A stretch of 64,000 bases of DNA from positions 477,124,573-477,188,572 of the forward strand of contig NC_081409.1 of the NCBI RefSeq assembly GCF_030272615.1. The letters are read 5' to 3'. Of the stretch, positions 1 through 9,832 are shown piece after piece. This stretch comes from Cryptomeria japonica. Its lineage: Eukaryota; Streptophyta; Pinopsida; Cupressales; Cupressaceae. Numbering within the stretch: the stretch's first letter is position 1; each line of letters begins with the position of its first letter. The translations under genes were made by a program, and so were the position numbers. The notes below the pieces were generated by a model, which made no database searches, had not been told where the DNA came from, and saw only the letters and a program-made list of their open reading frames with translations.

Positions 1-529
1 TAAATCTCTGACTATCTTTGCTCTGTTGAATACTCTATTTTTGTCTCAGTCAGCTACCAGATTGTCTGTAAGCAAAGTGCGCATGTGAAAATGCACTCAA
101 TTGCACCAAAATGAATCACCACAATAGTATTACCACCAAAACCAATCGCCAATTTGATCTTATATATCAAGTCTTAGCACATAAGTAATTTACTTCAAGT
201 TGGCTTCAAGAAGTGTAATGTGTAGTTCCAATTCGGCTTTAATCTTGAACAAAACATAGCACTGTACCAAAAGAGTGTATTCACATGCTTCCTAAGGATC
301 TTCCCATTCATCAAGAACATGAAATCAACCACCAAAATTACTACAATCATCGAAAATAATTTTGGACCAAAACATCACCGAGATATGTTGTTTTACCGGT
401 TAACTCCATCTTTTGGATAAGATGAATCATGACCGCCAGATCGAGTCTCCAAGAAGAGTTGCCATCAATGACAACCCTAGACCATAAATAAAGCATCAAA
501 GATCACCAGATGAGTGTCAATTTCCAACA
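1..529 (-). mobile_element. Copia LTR, 5' part, cut by window start
   Basis: Read on the minus strand, an LTR begins at 529 with TGTTGG directly after a polypurine tract (PPT) and runs off the left edge. The same LTR sequence recurs, diverged, at about 3768-4061 (shared stretch beginning TAAATCTCTGACTATCTT at position 1). It therefore belongs to a minus-strand Ty1/copia element whose coding part lies to the right. The far LTR end and any target duplication lie outside the window. Confidence 0.75.
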
Positions 530-556
530 ATCTCCCCCTTTGGCATTGATGGCAAA
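530..556 (-). promoter_or_regulatory. PPT of the minus-strand copia element
   Basis: On the minus strand the sequence CCAAAGGGGGAGAT ends exactly where the LTR starts (TGTTGG at 529). This is the usual place for the polypurine primer of plus-strand DNA synthesis in LTR retrotransposons. A TGGCATTGATGGCAA arm at 541-555 pairs with TTGCCATCAATGACAA near 459-474, on the other side of the LTR boundary. Confidence 0.75.
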
Positions 557-848
557 ACCTGTGAAAAAATGTGTGTTGAAACTTGTGAAACCTGTACACC
601 GGATGAAAGATAAAAGAATTCTAAGGCTCCCCCTTAGATCAACAATCCAAAAATGTGCATTACACTGAACTGTACACTCCATACATACAATCAACCTATA
701 TATTTTTCACCTCATCTCTACCTCTTTGACAACAATTCCAAATATAGGGTGTGCATCAACATTGCCTGTACATATATAAACATTTACCGGATGATCAAAT
801 CTATACATGTTTCAAGACATCTACATATTCCATCTTAAGGAACCCAAG

Positions 849-1885
849 TTATGTGTTCCATCCTGCCCACAACTTCTCCAAAATTGAAACAAAACCATTA
901 AAAAGATAAGCATGAAATTCTATAGCCGCAATCTCAGTAGGAGTCTCCTGAGACATGTTTTGAATGCAGTCCATCTTATGATACACTAAGGTGTCCAACC
1001 AGGGACCAAGTAGGTTCCAGAGTTCACCTGTTTGCCTGATCATCCTCTCCTTCTCCTTTTCAAAATTCCTAATTTGCTCCATGATATTATAAATTTGTCC
1101 TTCAATAGTGCCAGTTAAGTTAGATGTAGGATCATAAGCCTAAGAAATCTGAGCTAACTATCCTCTACAATTATCTATCTTCTTGTCTATCTCAGTAGTT
1201 AAATTGGTCAGAATTAGACAAGACATAAATTTTACCGCCTTCCACTAAGGCCTCATCAATTAGTTTTAACTCCTTATCTAGCTATGCCTTATCATTTCTA
1301 ATCATTAGAAAAAATGTTTAAACTTTAGCATCTTTAAATTTCTCTATAGCTTGCCAAGTTGATTCCTTGGTCAAAGAATCAAACTAGGTGGATATATGAT
1401 CTATTAAGTTCTGAAGCTTACCAGATGAACTGGTGTTTACATCAAGTTGCAGGCCCGGTACCACCTGTTCCAAAACTTTAACCAATTTTTCAATGAGTCC
1501 CTTTTCTTCAGATTCTGTTTGTGCTCACTCCTGATTAGCTTGTGCTTGGAGAGAAGCAACAACAATCATCCTCTTTGTCAAAGACATCTGATTAAATGGT
1601 TTATCAAAACTGATATTGAACTGCGCAAAACTCCCTTGGCTTTGAATTTTAGTTGTGTCAATTTCCACAAGGATCAGAGTCTCCATTGCCCTACCCTTTC
1701 CTTTATCTGGTTCTTCCTATTTTTCCTCTACCTTTTTCTCAACTTCGACCTGTCCGGATTTGCCTTCTTTAGGTGCATCCCATGCACCGGTGTCACCACT
1801 TGGTGCACCATCCTTTGCCTCTGTTGATTTATTATTTTCTTTAGTAGGGTCAACCTGAACAAAATCCAAAATTGTTGCTAATTCT
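849..1885 (-). pseudogene. Copia 3' ORF (coiled-coil), copy 1, broken
   Basis: The minus-strand frame at 1082-849 starts MEQIRNFEKEKERMI and matches, residue for residue over most of its length, the frame at 2622-2392. Upstream sequence to about 1885 aligns with the longer coding block at 2735-3430 but has stops and frameshifts. This is the left copy of a tandem duplication. Lying just before the PPT and LTR, it occupies the 3' ORF position used by env-like or extra genes in some plant copia elements. I do not recognise the protein: it is charged, probably coiled-coil, without cysteine or membrane motifs. Confidence 0.5.
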
Positions 1886-2066
1886 GGACCAAAACATCAC
1901 TGAGATACCTTTTTTTACCGATTAACTACCTATTGGTTAACTCTAGCTTCCAGATAAGATAAATCATGACCGTCAGATCGAGTCTCCAAGAAGAGTTTCC
2001 ATCAATGAAAACCCTAGACCATAAATCAAGCATCAAAGATCACCCGATGAGTGTCAATTGCCAACA
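1886..2066 (-). mobile_element. Truncated copia LTR start inside tandem duplication
   Basis: On the minus strand an LTR start (TGTTGGCAATTGACACTC at 2066) follows a second PPT (AAAGGGCGATAT, 2067-2080). It matches the LTR start at 529 but lasts only about 180 bp before joining ORF copy 1 near 1886. The join falls at a short shared sequence, CCARAATTA. It is a by-product of the duplication, not an independent insertion. Confidence 0.65.
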
Positions 2067-2343
2067 ATATCGCCCTTTGGCATTGATGGCAACACCTGTG
2101 AAAAAAATGTCTAAGTGTTGAAACTTGTGAAACTTGTACACTGGATGAAAGAATGAAATAATTCTAAGGCTCACCCTTAGATCAACAATCCAAAAATTTG
2201 CATTACATCAGGCTGTACACTCCATACATACAATCAACATGTACATTTTTCACCTCATCTCTCCCCCTTTGACAATAATGCCAAATATAGGGTGTGCATC
2301 AACATTGCCTGTACATATATACACATTCACCGGATGATCAAAT

Positions 2344-3490
2344 CTATACATGTTTCAAGATATCTGCATATGCTATCTTAAGGAACCCAAGATGTGTGTT
2401 CCATCTTGCCCACAACTTCTCCAAAATTGAAACAAAACCATTCAAAACATAAGCATGAAATTTTATAACCACAATCTCAATAGGAGTCCCCTTAGACATG
2501 TTTTGAATGCAGTCCATCTTATGATAGACTAAGGTGTCCAACTGGGGACCAATTAGGTTTTGGAGTTCACCTGTCTGCATGATCATCCTCTCCTTCTCCT
2601 TCTCAAAATTCCTAATTTGCTCCATGATATTCAAAATTTGTCCTTCAATACTATCGGTTAAGTTAGCTGTAGGATCATAAGCCTCAGAAATTTGAGCTAG
2701 ATGTCCTCTACAATTATCTATCTAGTTGTCTACCTCAGTAGTAAATTTGGTCAAAATTAGTCAAGACATAAATTTTACAGCCTTCCGCTAAGACCTCATC
2801 AATTAGTTTTAAGTCCTTATCTAGCTGGGCCTTATCATTACTAATAATTTGCAATAATGTTTGAAGTTTAGCATCTTTAAATTTCTCCATGGCTTGTCGG
2901 GTTGATGCCTTGGTCAAATAATCAAACTTGGTGGATATATGATCTATGAAGTTTTGAAGCTTACCGGATGAACTGGTGTTTGTATTAAGTTGCAATTTTG
3001 GTACCACTTGTTTCATAACTTTAACTGATTTTTCAATGAGTCTCTTCTCTTCATATTTTATTTGTGCTAACTTCTGACTGGCTTCTTCTTGGAGAGAAGC
3101 AGATACAATCATCCTCTCTGCCAGAGACATATGATTAAATGGTTTATCAAAATTGATATTGAACTATGGAAAACTCCTTTGGCTTTGAATTTTAGTTGTG
3201 TCAATTGCCACAAGGATCGGTGTCTCCACTACTTTACCCTTTCCTTTATCTAGTTCTTCCTGTTTTTCCTCTACCTTTTTCTTAGCTTGTACTTGTCCGG
3301 ATTTTCCTTATTTAGGTGCCTTTTGTGCATCGCTGTAACCACTTGGTGTACCATCCTCTACCTCTGTTGATTTATCATTTTCTTTAGCAGACTCAAACTC
3401 AACAAAATCCAAAATTTGTTGCTCTGCAACATCTTGAGTATCCTCTTTCTTATTTGCATCAGTAACCGAGGATTTTCTTATTTGTTGCAT
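2344..3490 (-). pseudogene. Copia 3' ORF (coiled-coil), copy 2
   Basis: Three minus-strand frames in order, 3490-3308, 3130-2735 and 2634-2344, make one decayed reading of about 380 codons. The first is acidic (begins MQQIRKSSVTDANKKEDTQD). The second is rich in K, E, Q and L, as expected of a coiled coil. The third begins MNIMEQIRNFEKEKERMI. No catalytic motif, zinc finger or membrane segment is visible. The location, just before a PPT and LTR start, suggests a retroelement-borne extra ORF. Function unknown; a captured host gene is also possible. Confidence 0.5.
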
Positions 3491-3619
3491 GTTTACGTTC
3501 TTTTCTGTTATGCATTTCTAACTGGTGGATGAAGAATAATTTTGGGGATTTGACTTCCGATAGATCACTGATTCACCCCCCTCTCAGTGATCCCTAATTC
3601 TAACAATTGGTATCAGAGC
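3491..3619 (+). mobile_element. Copia LTR 3' end plus primer binding site
   Basis: The plus strand reads GATTCACCCCCCTCTCAG, then a run ending TCTAACA at 3605, then TTGGTATCAGAGC at 3607-3619. That is the standard end of a copia LTR followed by a site complementary to initiator Met-tRNA. It points the opposite way to the coding block at its left, so the junction is a rearrangement. Confidence 0.7.
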
Positions 3620-3639
3620 TCATTGTTCAATTATAATTT

Positions 3640-4061
3640 CCCAAAACGTTGTTACAACCTTCAAGGAAGTGTCATTGACTTACAATTTGATTACAATGAG
3701 GAAATACAATGAAATGAACTCTCAAGTAGGATCTGACAATGCAAGAATGAGTTTCGGTTAAGCACTAAATCTCTGACTATCTTCACTCTATTGAATACTT
3801 TGTTTATGTCCCAGTCAGCTACCGGATTGTCTGTAAGTAAAGTGTGCATGTGAAACTGCACTCTATTGCACCAAAATGGATCACCACAATAGTATTACAA
3901 CCAAAACCAATCGCCAATTCAATCTTATATATCCGGTCTTAGCACAAATATAATTTCCTTCAAGTTGGATTCAAGAAGTGTAACGTGTAGCTCCAAGTTG
4001 GCTTCAATATCGAACACAACATAGCATCAGACTAAAAGAGTGTATTCACACGCTTCCTTTC
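3640..4061 (-). mobile_element. Minus-strand copia LTR fragment
   Basis: 3768-4061 is a diverged copy of the LTR sequence at 1-293. It continues down to about 3640, where it abuts the plus-strand primer site of the preceding feature. The two LTR pieces thus meet in opposite orientation. Confidence 0.6.
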
Positions 4062-5806
4062 CTATTTTCAAAGTACCAACCTCTTCCTTTCTGATCTGTT
4101 AGCACCTTAAAGACTATTGAGAATCCATCTAGCCTCTATTACATCCTTTCCTATTTTCAAAGTATCGACCTCTTCAAAATAGAACAAGTTCATCTTCAAT
4201 GATATCATTAGAACTATCATCTGGCGGTTCTTCAACAACAACTATAAACATGCTAATAGGCTTTAGCACAACAATAATACAATATTAGATGAAAATAAAA
4301 TCTTTAGAAATTTCAATAAAAAATCTTCAAACATTGACTATAGCTTCTCTTTAATTTTTAACACTTCTCTAAAAAGCTTCTTCTCTCGGCCATCTATTAT
4401 TATGGTGTTTGGTACGTGTAGCAACAACTCTTATCACATTGATCTACAATTTTTAACGAGACTTGTTGATAGCTTTCTTTAGTGGCAACTTCTCCTTTTA
4501 AATTGCAATATCATATCATAACAATATGGAATAGTTTGAATAACTAACAGCTCGATGAGGACACTATAAAGCCTTGGCACCTTACACTGCGCTTAGACTC
4601 ATTACTGAATGATGACACAAGCACAATGCCAACAATAAAAAATAATGTGCAGTGAAGCCCATATGCTTGGAAAGTGGACGTTTCCCGTGGGAGATAAAAG
4701 GACAAGCACAATGCCAGCAATAGTATAATCTTCATGCCAAGTTACATCTCAACACTGCCTACCCTATAAGCATATAGATCATAAGGAATCAATTTTTGAT
4801 CTCTCGTTAAGACAACAATTGGCATCCTAGTGCTTTGATCAAATAACTATAATTAAGTTACATTGAGAGATACTCAAAGTTGGAAAGTTTTTGATGGGTT
4901 GCATACCATTATTGTTGATAGATTTATGATACCATACATTTGGATAAGCCAACCACTTAATTTAGCCTTGGGTGAGCATGAGGTATGTGATGAATTATTT
5001 ATTGATATAATAAACTTAGTTTGGGGTGTGAAATTACTAGTCACAAAAATTTAAAGAATATGATCGATGTGACATAATTTTAGTACTAGACTTGTGTAGT
5101 GATTTTTAAGGGGAGAATCCAAGTCATGATAAAAAAGAGTAATGACTTTGTCATGATTCCTAGCAATAGGAGGGTTCTTATCTTCATACAAAGTTGCTAT
5201 AATCTACTACTTATAGTTGAATAATCATTTGCAAGGTTGTTGGCTTTAAAGGATTTTAAAAGTGTACAAATTATTGTGGAGATATTTTTAGTCATTCAAA
5301 AATTTCCCATCAATTTTGCATTGATCATGTTGAATATTATTGCACAATTTTCATTTTTGTAGTTATTATTTGGTCAATACAAAAGGAAGGTGAATGCATT
5401 GACAATTATTGTTAGGTTGAAAAGTTCTAATGGTTCATGATTGGCATAAAATTGATGATAAGGGAGGTAGCAAGAAAGTAAAGAAATGGAAAGCTACATG
5501 GCATGCAATTTTACCAACCCTTGATAGTTCCTTTTTTAAGGATTTGATAATTTTAATGCTAAATGGTATTTTTTTCTACTATGTCACATAAGACATTTTT
5601 TAAGTGTTTTGTTCGAACAACGAGTGGTGTTAGTGCTTGCAAGGTTTATCTATTATATGCGAAGGAATTTATAGAGGATATACAATGTATGTGTCTGTTC
5701 AATCACTCCAACTACTTTTAGCTACATAATATTTTTATCAACCACTAGAACTTATTATAAATCATTCCCTTTCATCTATAACAAAATTTTGGGTGGGAGG
5801 AGACTT
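4062..5806. other. No recognised gene; short direct repeat
   Basis: About 1.7 kb without a frame I can assign. A 23-bp stretch beginning TTTCCTATTTTCAAAGTA occurs twice, near 4068 and 4145. The minus strand of 4150-4260 reads as an acidic peptide that could be a gene fragment, but I do not recognise it. Just before the G-family LTR lies GGGTGGGAGGAGAC (5791-5804), which could be a PPT. Confidence 0.4.
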
Positions 5807-6893
5807 TGGTGCAAGAGCACCCTAGGTTTGGTAGGTTCAAAATTGACATTTTGGTTTTGTTTGAGTTCTTAATATGTAATAAGGTTTAAGAAGACCATTT
5901 TAAATGTGTTGGTGTCTATTTTGGGTCAATAGGTGCTAAGTTTGTGTGCAAATATAAAAAAAGTGTCAAGGTTGTTGAATGTTGTCAAGTTGCACAAAGC
6001 AACGTTTTCTTTTGTTGCCAATGTGGGAAGTTCAATAGTCATAACTTGAAAAGTTGGTTGTAACCATTTGGGAATAGTAGAAAATGCCTTAAAAAGGATT
6101 GGTAAGGTCAAACACAAGAGGGGAGGTGGTTGGAGATGGTGATTTCTAAAAATATTGAAGTTGAAGTAATAATTATTTTTTTTGCATTCTGAAACATTTT
6201 CCTCTGTTTCGGTGAATGGTACAGACCTGTACAATTGTTTCATAGAATGAGAACAATTGGAAATGAAAGATAATTTAATATAATTTATACTTCTTTTTTT
6301 TGCACTCAATTTCATTGTGTTTTGAGGGACTTATGTCCATTTTACTTCAAGCATGTATGAAACCCTAGTTAGGGTAATAGTGAGCAAACAAACCAATTTT
6401 TAAAGAGTTTGGTATAAAGTGACCACCCCTTATTATGAGGCATGTTGAATAAAGACCAAATGGGTGTTTGAAACCATGTTTATATTCTTGATAACATGCC
6501 TACACTGAAAATTATGGCCGAAAAACCCAATTTGTTGCTACCATGCTTTGAGCTCAAGAAATAGGACAGTTGGATTTTGAAGCCCTCTGTAACAAAACAG
6601 CCATACCTAAGTTTTGGATATGTTAAAGAAATCACAAAAGGGTACTAAAAATAGATTTTGGATTATGGGTTAGAATTGTTTACTTCAAGTTATGCTAGAA
6701 AAGGCCTCTTTCCTATCCTAATTAGGTCTAGTACAAAAGGAGACAATTAATTTTAGAGCTTTGTGTTACAAAGAAAACCCACCTGAAAGTTTGGCATTTT
6801 GTCAAATACCAAAAAGGGTATCCTAAATGGTGATCCTATTCTTGGATTGAAACCTGGTTTATAAATTATGCTAGAAAAACCTTGTTCGCTATC
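5807..6893 (+). mobile_element. G-family gypsy LTR A, 3' truncated
   Basis: Starts TGGTGCAAGAGCACCCTAGG and aligns over its length with the LTRs starting at 37395 and 62644. It stops near 6893, about 120 bp short of the LTR end, where the helicase-bearing repeat begins. No G-family internal sequence precedes it. It may be a solo LTR or the end of an older copy in the tandem array. Confidence 0.75.
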
Positions 6894-6961
6894 TTATAAA
6901 TATCTAGCAATTCAATTTTTTCCGATATCCGCCCTCCAACCTGCATCAAAAGAGGAGTATA

Positions 6962-7340
6962 AATATCCATAGATTGAAAGGAGAAAATGGATATTCAGTG
7001 AGGCAAAAAATTTAGAGATGGGATTTGAGAAGCCAAGCAACGTCCAAGCAGTAACTCTTCCAATGATTATTATACCACCTCACCGAAATTTGATTGCTCA
7101 GGCTCACAATGGGTTTGGAAGGGCTACTTGTATTGTTTTGGGTATGTTGATCAGAATTAATCTGAACATTAATGCACCACATGCACTTTGTGTATGCCCA
7201 ATAAGAGAGTTGGCAATACAGAATCAGGAAGTTCTCTTAAATAGAAAAGCATACATCTATAACGCCAGCATGCGTTGTACTCACTAATGCTGCAAGCTAT
7301 GTCAAAAGATGTGGAAACATGCAGGAGAGCAACTGAATAA
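6962..7340 (+). pseudogene. RH38: DEAD-box RNA helicase fragment (RH38/LOS4-type), copy 1
   Basis: The frame at 7018-7287 reads MGFEKPSNVQAVTLPMI, then AQAHNGFGRATC and CPIRELAIQNQEVLL. These are the Q motif, motif I and motif Ia of the plant DEAD-box helicase RH38/LOS4 (Dbp5 family, mRNA export). Motif I is dead: the expected GSGKT reads GFGRA. Motif Ia has I for T. One base is missing just after 'EVLL', and the correct frame continues downstream as 'ITPACVVLTNAASYVKR'. Only about 110 of roughly 500 residues are present, with no motif II (DEAD) or later motifs. It lies inside a repeated, probably LTR, unit and cannot be functional. Confidence 0.8.
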
Positions 7341-8710
7341 ACTCATCGCTGTCAATATTGCTGCACTCAAACCACCCTAACCCTATTTTCATCGGGCATC
7401 GGGGTAATAAAAAAATACCTATCCCGATAGTAGAGATCTACGCCGATGGATAACCAACTATTAAGGTAATATTGTTTTAATTTTTGCCAAAGGGGGTAAG
7501 TTAATATATTTTAATGTTTTACTTTTGAGTTAATGTTTGAGAGTTAGAATTTTAATTTTTCCAAAGAGGAGATTAATAAGGTAGTTTTACTTACTTTGGG
7601 AAGTTTTCAAAAGTAAACATATTCTCAAATGCTATATGCTTGATATGCTTATGTCTTGAGATTTTTATTATCAAAATGATTTTTTGTCACTTCTCCTGGT
7701 AAAAAGTATTTTTGTTCCAATGATAAAATGGCTATACTATTATGGATTAAAATCAATTTTAAGGGAAAAAGTATTTTTTATTTGTATAGGGATTATATTC
7801 CTGAAGATTTTATTTCTCTAAAATATCCCTAATGCAATTTTTTTGATTTATTACAAATGTCTAACTATACCATTCTTGTGCAGATAATTAAATTATATTC
7901 CCTTGGCACATATTGCAGAGGAAGTGTTTTTTACCCAAAGGCTTAATATAATATTTGGAGATATAATGATTTTATTTTTGCAAAAAATTCTTTAAATCAT
8001 TATCTCAAATATAACATTTTCTCACTCAATGTTATTATGTAATATTATTTACTAGCGAGGAACATTTTGTCAAGGGAATTACATTTTATTTATTAAAGCC
8101 TTTTGACATATAGTGAAAATAATGAATAGCATTTGATTATCAAGTGGGTGATACATTCTCATAAATATATTCACCCTAAATCAATAAATTAGATATCTTA
8201 GGGTGAGTTTTATTTATTGAGAAATGAAATCCAAAAATAAAGAATAATGATGTATTACAATGTTTTACTGTATGTACAAAAAATTAAATTTCTTGGGCAA
8301 ATATTAGGAATGAAGTATTTCTTACTTAAAATTTTTTAATGATCATTTATCATCCATAAAATATCTTAAGATTATTATATAATACCTTAATATTTTAGGA
8401 TGATGTATTCTTTATCAAAGAAGAGTCATTTTTATCCCAAGCTAACCCTAATGGAAGGTAGAATGAGATTAAAATTTAATTAAAGAACCTGATTGGTTTA
8501 GTTGTTGTGCAGGATATGTTATCAAAACTCGGTGATGAGGAATATCAAGGAATTCATAAGCGGAAGTGAAACTTTATCAAGGCGGAAAATAAAAGAACAT
8601 TATTAAAACATTTATTTAGTATGTATTTTAGGGTTTTTATTTGTAATTATTTCTTAAACCAAAGGGTGTGTCCTTTGGGAATGAAACTGTCTGCAACTAT
8701 CCCTTATGTT

Positions 8711-8718
8711 TATAAAAG
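8711..8718 (+). promoter_or_regulatory. TATA box in putative 5' LTR
   Basis: TATAAAAG, about 885 bp before the LTR end, in a context (CCCTTATGTTTATAAAAG) kept in the right-hand copy at 16652. It would start retroelement transcription within this unit. Confidence 0.45.
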
Positions 8719-9597
8719 AGAAGTCACACAGAACAAAGAGGGGGACAATTTTTCATCTTTCAGATAATTCTGCCGCTAGCAGGGCTGCAAGTGTTATGTT
8801 TAGAAAGGTCTAGTAGGAATAAGAAGTTTATTCTGTGCAAACTGAATGTATTGGAGTATTTGTAAGTGTAGTTTTTGTGTACATTCTTATTCCAGAAGTT
8901 AATATACAAGATTTCATGTTTTTATCTTCAGATCGTTGTGTATAATTTTGTGTTTGATGAAATCATATGTCCTCTTGATAAATTTTTTGGATTTGTTGTG
9001 ATGTGCCATCACATGATGTTGTATCGAATGTAAAATTGGGTTTTTAGTGTTCATGCAACACATAATGAAACCTTCACAATGATGGTCTTATAATTGTCTC
9101 TTGAGTTGATAGTGATTCTTGTCCACAAAGTTATGCATTAACTGTCAGATAAAGGCATTGGTCTGTTATTAATCTTTGTTGAATAAGTTTGTATGCATTA
9201 GGTTCTTATCAAAGAAACAAATCTTCTAATTTCTATAAGTACTTCTCTTTTTCATAATTTCTTAAAGTCCTAACAGTAATATTTTGCATAATACAACTAT
9301 ACTCACACTTATTTTATTAGTTTTAAAGGCATTCAATAAAAAGCACTTTTGTTAGCATAGTTGTAGGAAAACCTTTTGCGATCCCTGCAATTGCTAATTC
9401 CTACAGTTTAAATTCACTCAAAAAAAATGTCTTTTGTGCTTGATCGTCTAAGGTACACCCACCTGGGTGTAGTGGAGCCTAAAGTGCAGAGGGATTTGGT
9501 CTTTGACCATCCCTATTCGTTGACCAAGGTTGATTGGATCAACTGAGGATTAGGAAACTCTTTGGTTTTCCAATCTGTGGTTTTGGGCACCAACAGA

Positions 9598-9616
9598 TTG
9601 GCGACTCTACTGGGGA
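9598..9616 (+). promoter_or_regulatory. Primer binding site, Tat-like gypsy
   Basis: TTGGCGACTCTACTGGGGA directly follows the LTR end. This is unlike the Met-type site TGGTATCAGAGC used by the other elements here. It resembles the site described for Tat/Ogre-group gypsy elements (Arg-tRNA type, from memory). A related GGTGACTCTACTGAAGGA recurs near 9753. Confidence 0.6.
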
Positions 9617-9832
9617 GTTGTTCAGAAGAAGTTTTCAGAATCTTAGTAGTTTGTTTCAGACTCTACTGAAGGAAGGATCCTAGAAGATCAGTTAAGCTGG
9701 TAATATTTTCCTCTTAGGAGGTGGCGATTGTATATTAATAGTTTTTATTCACTTGGTGACTCTACTGAAGGAGGAAACCCAGAGGGAAATGAGAATTCTT
9801 CCCTTTGATAGTAATAGGAAATCTATTACAAA

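Larger units (their letters stand above)
350..3430. repeat. 1.54-kb tandem duplication
   Basis: Two direct copies, about 350-1885 and 1886-3430 (offset about 1537 bp), each contain the 3' ORF, a PPT and an LTR start. Matching landmarks: the 'aaccctagacc' tract at 473/2010, the PPT at 530/2067 and the MEQIRNFEKEKERM codons at 1082/2622. Divergence between copies is visible throughout, so the duplication is not recent. Confidence 0.75.
6917..9595 (+). mobile_element. Putative 5' LTR of Tat-like element with helicase fragment
   Basis: A 2.7-kb unit repeated directly at 14757-17406. It ends GGGCACCAACA at 9595, followed within 2 bp by a good gypsy primer site, which is why I read it as a 5' LTR. 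It contains a DEAD-box helicase fragment near its left end, a TATAAAAG box at 8711 and AT-rich non-coding DNA. Relative to the right copy it lacks about 104 bp near 7390, between short direct repeats of the form CAT(C)GGGCATC. The left terminus is not certain: no clear TG or target duplication is seen. Confidence 0.6.

Noticed and set aside
4544-4735. Small frame with a signal-peptide-like start (MKIILLLALCLSF)
   Set aside because: 63 codons, no homologue recognised, no supporting signals; AT-rich DNA gives such frames by chance.
7018-7287. Functional DEAD-box helicase gene
   Set aside because: Only the Q, I and Ia motifs are present, motif I is destroyed, a frameshift follows, and the copy at 14868 shares the lesions.
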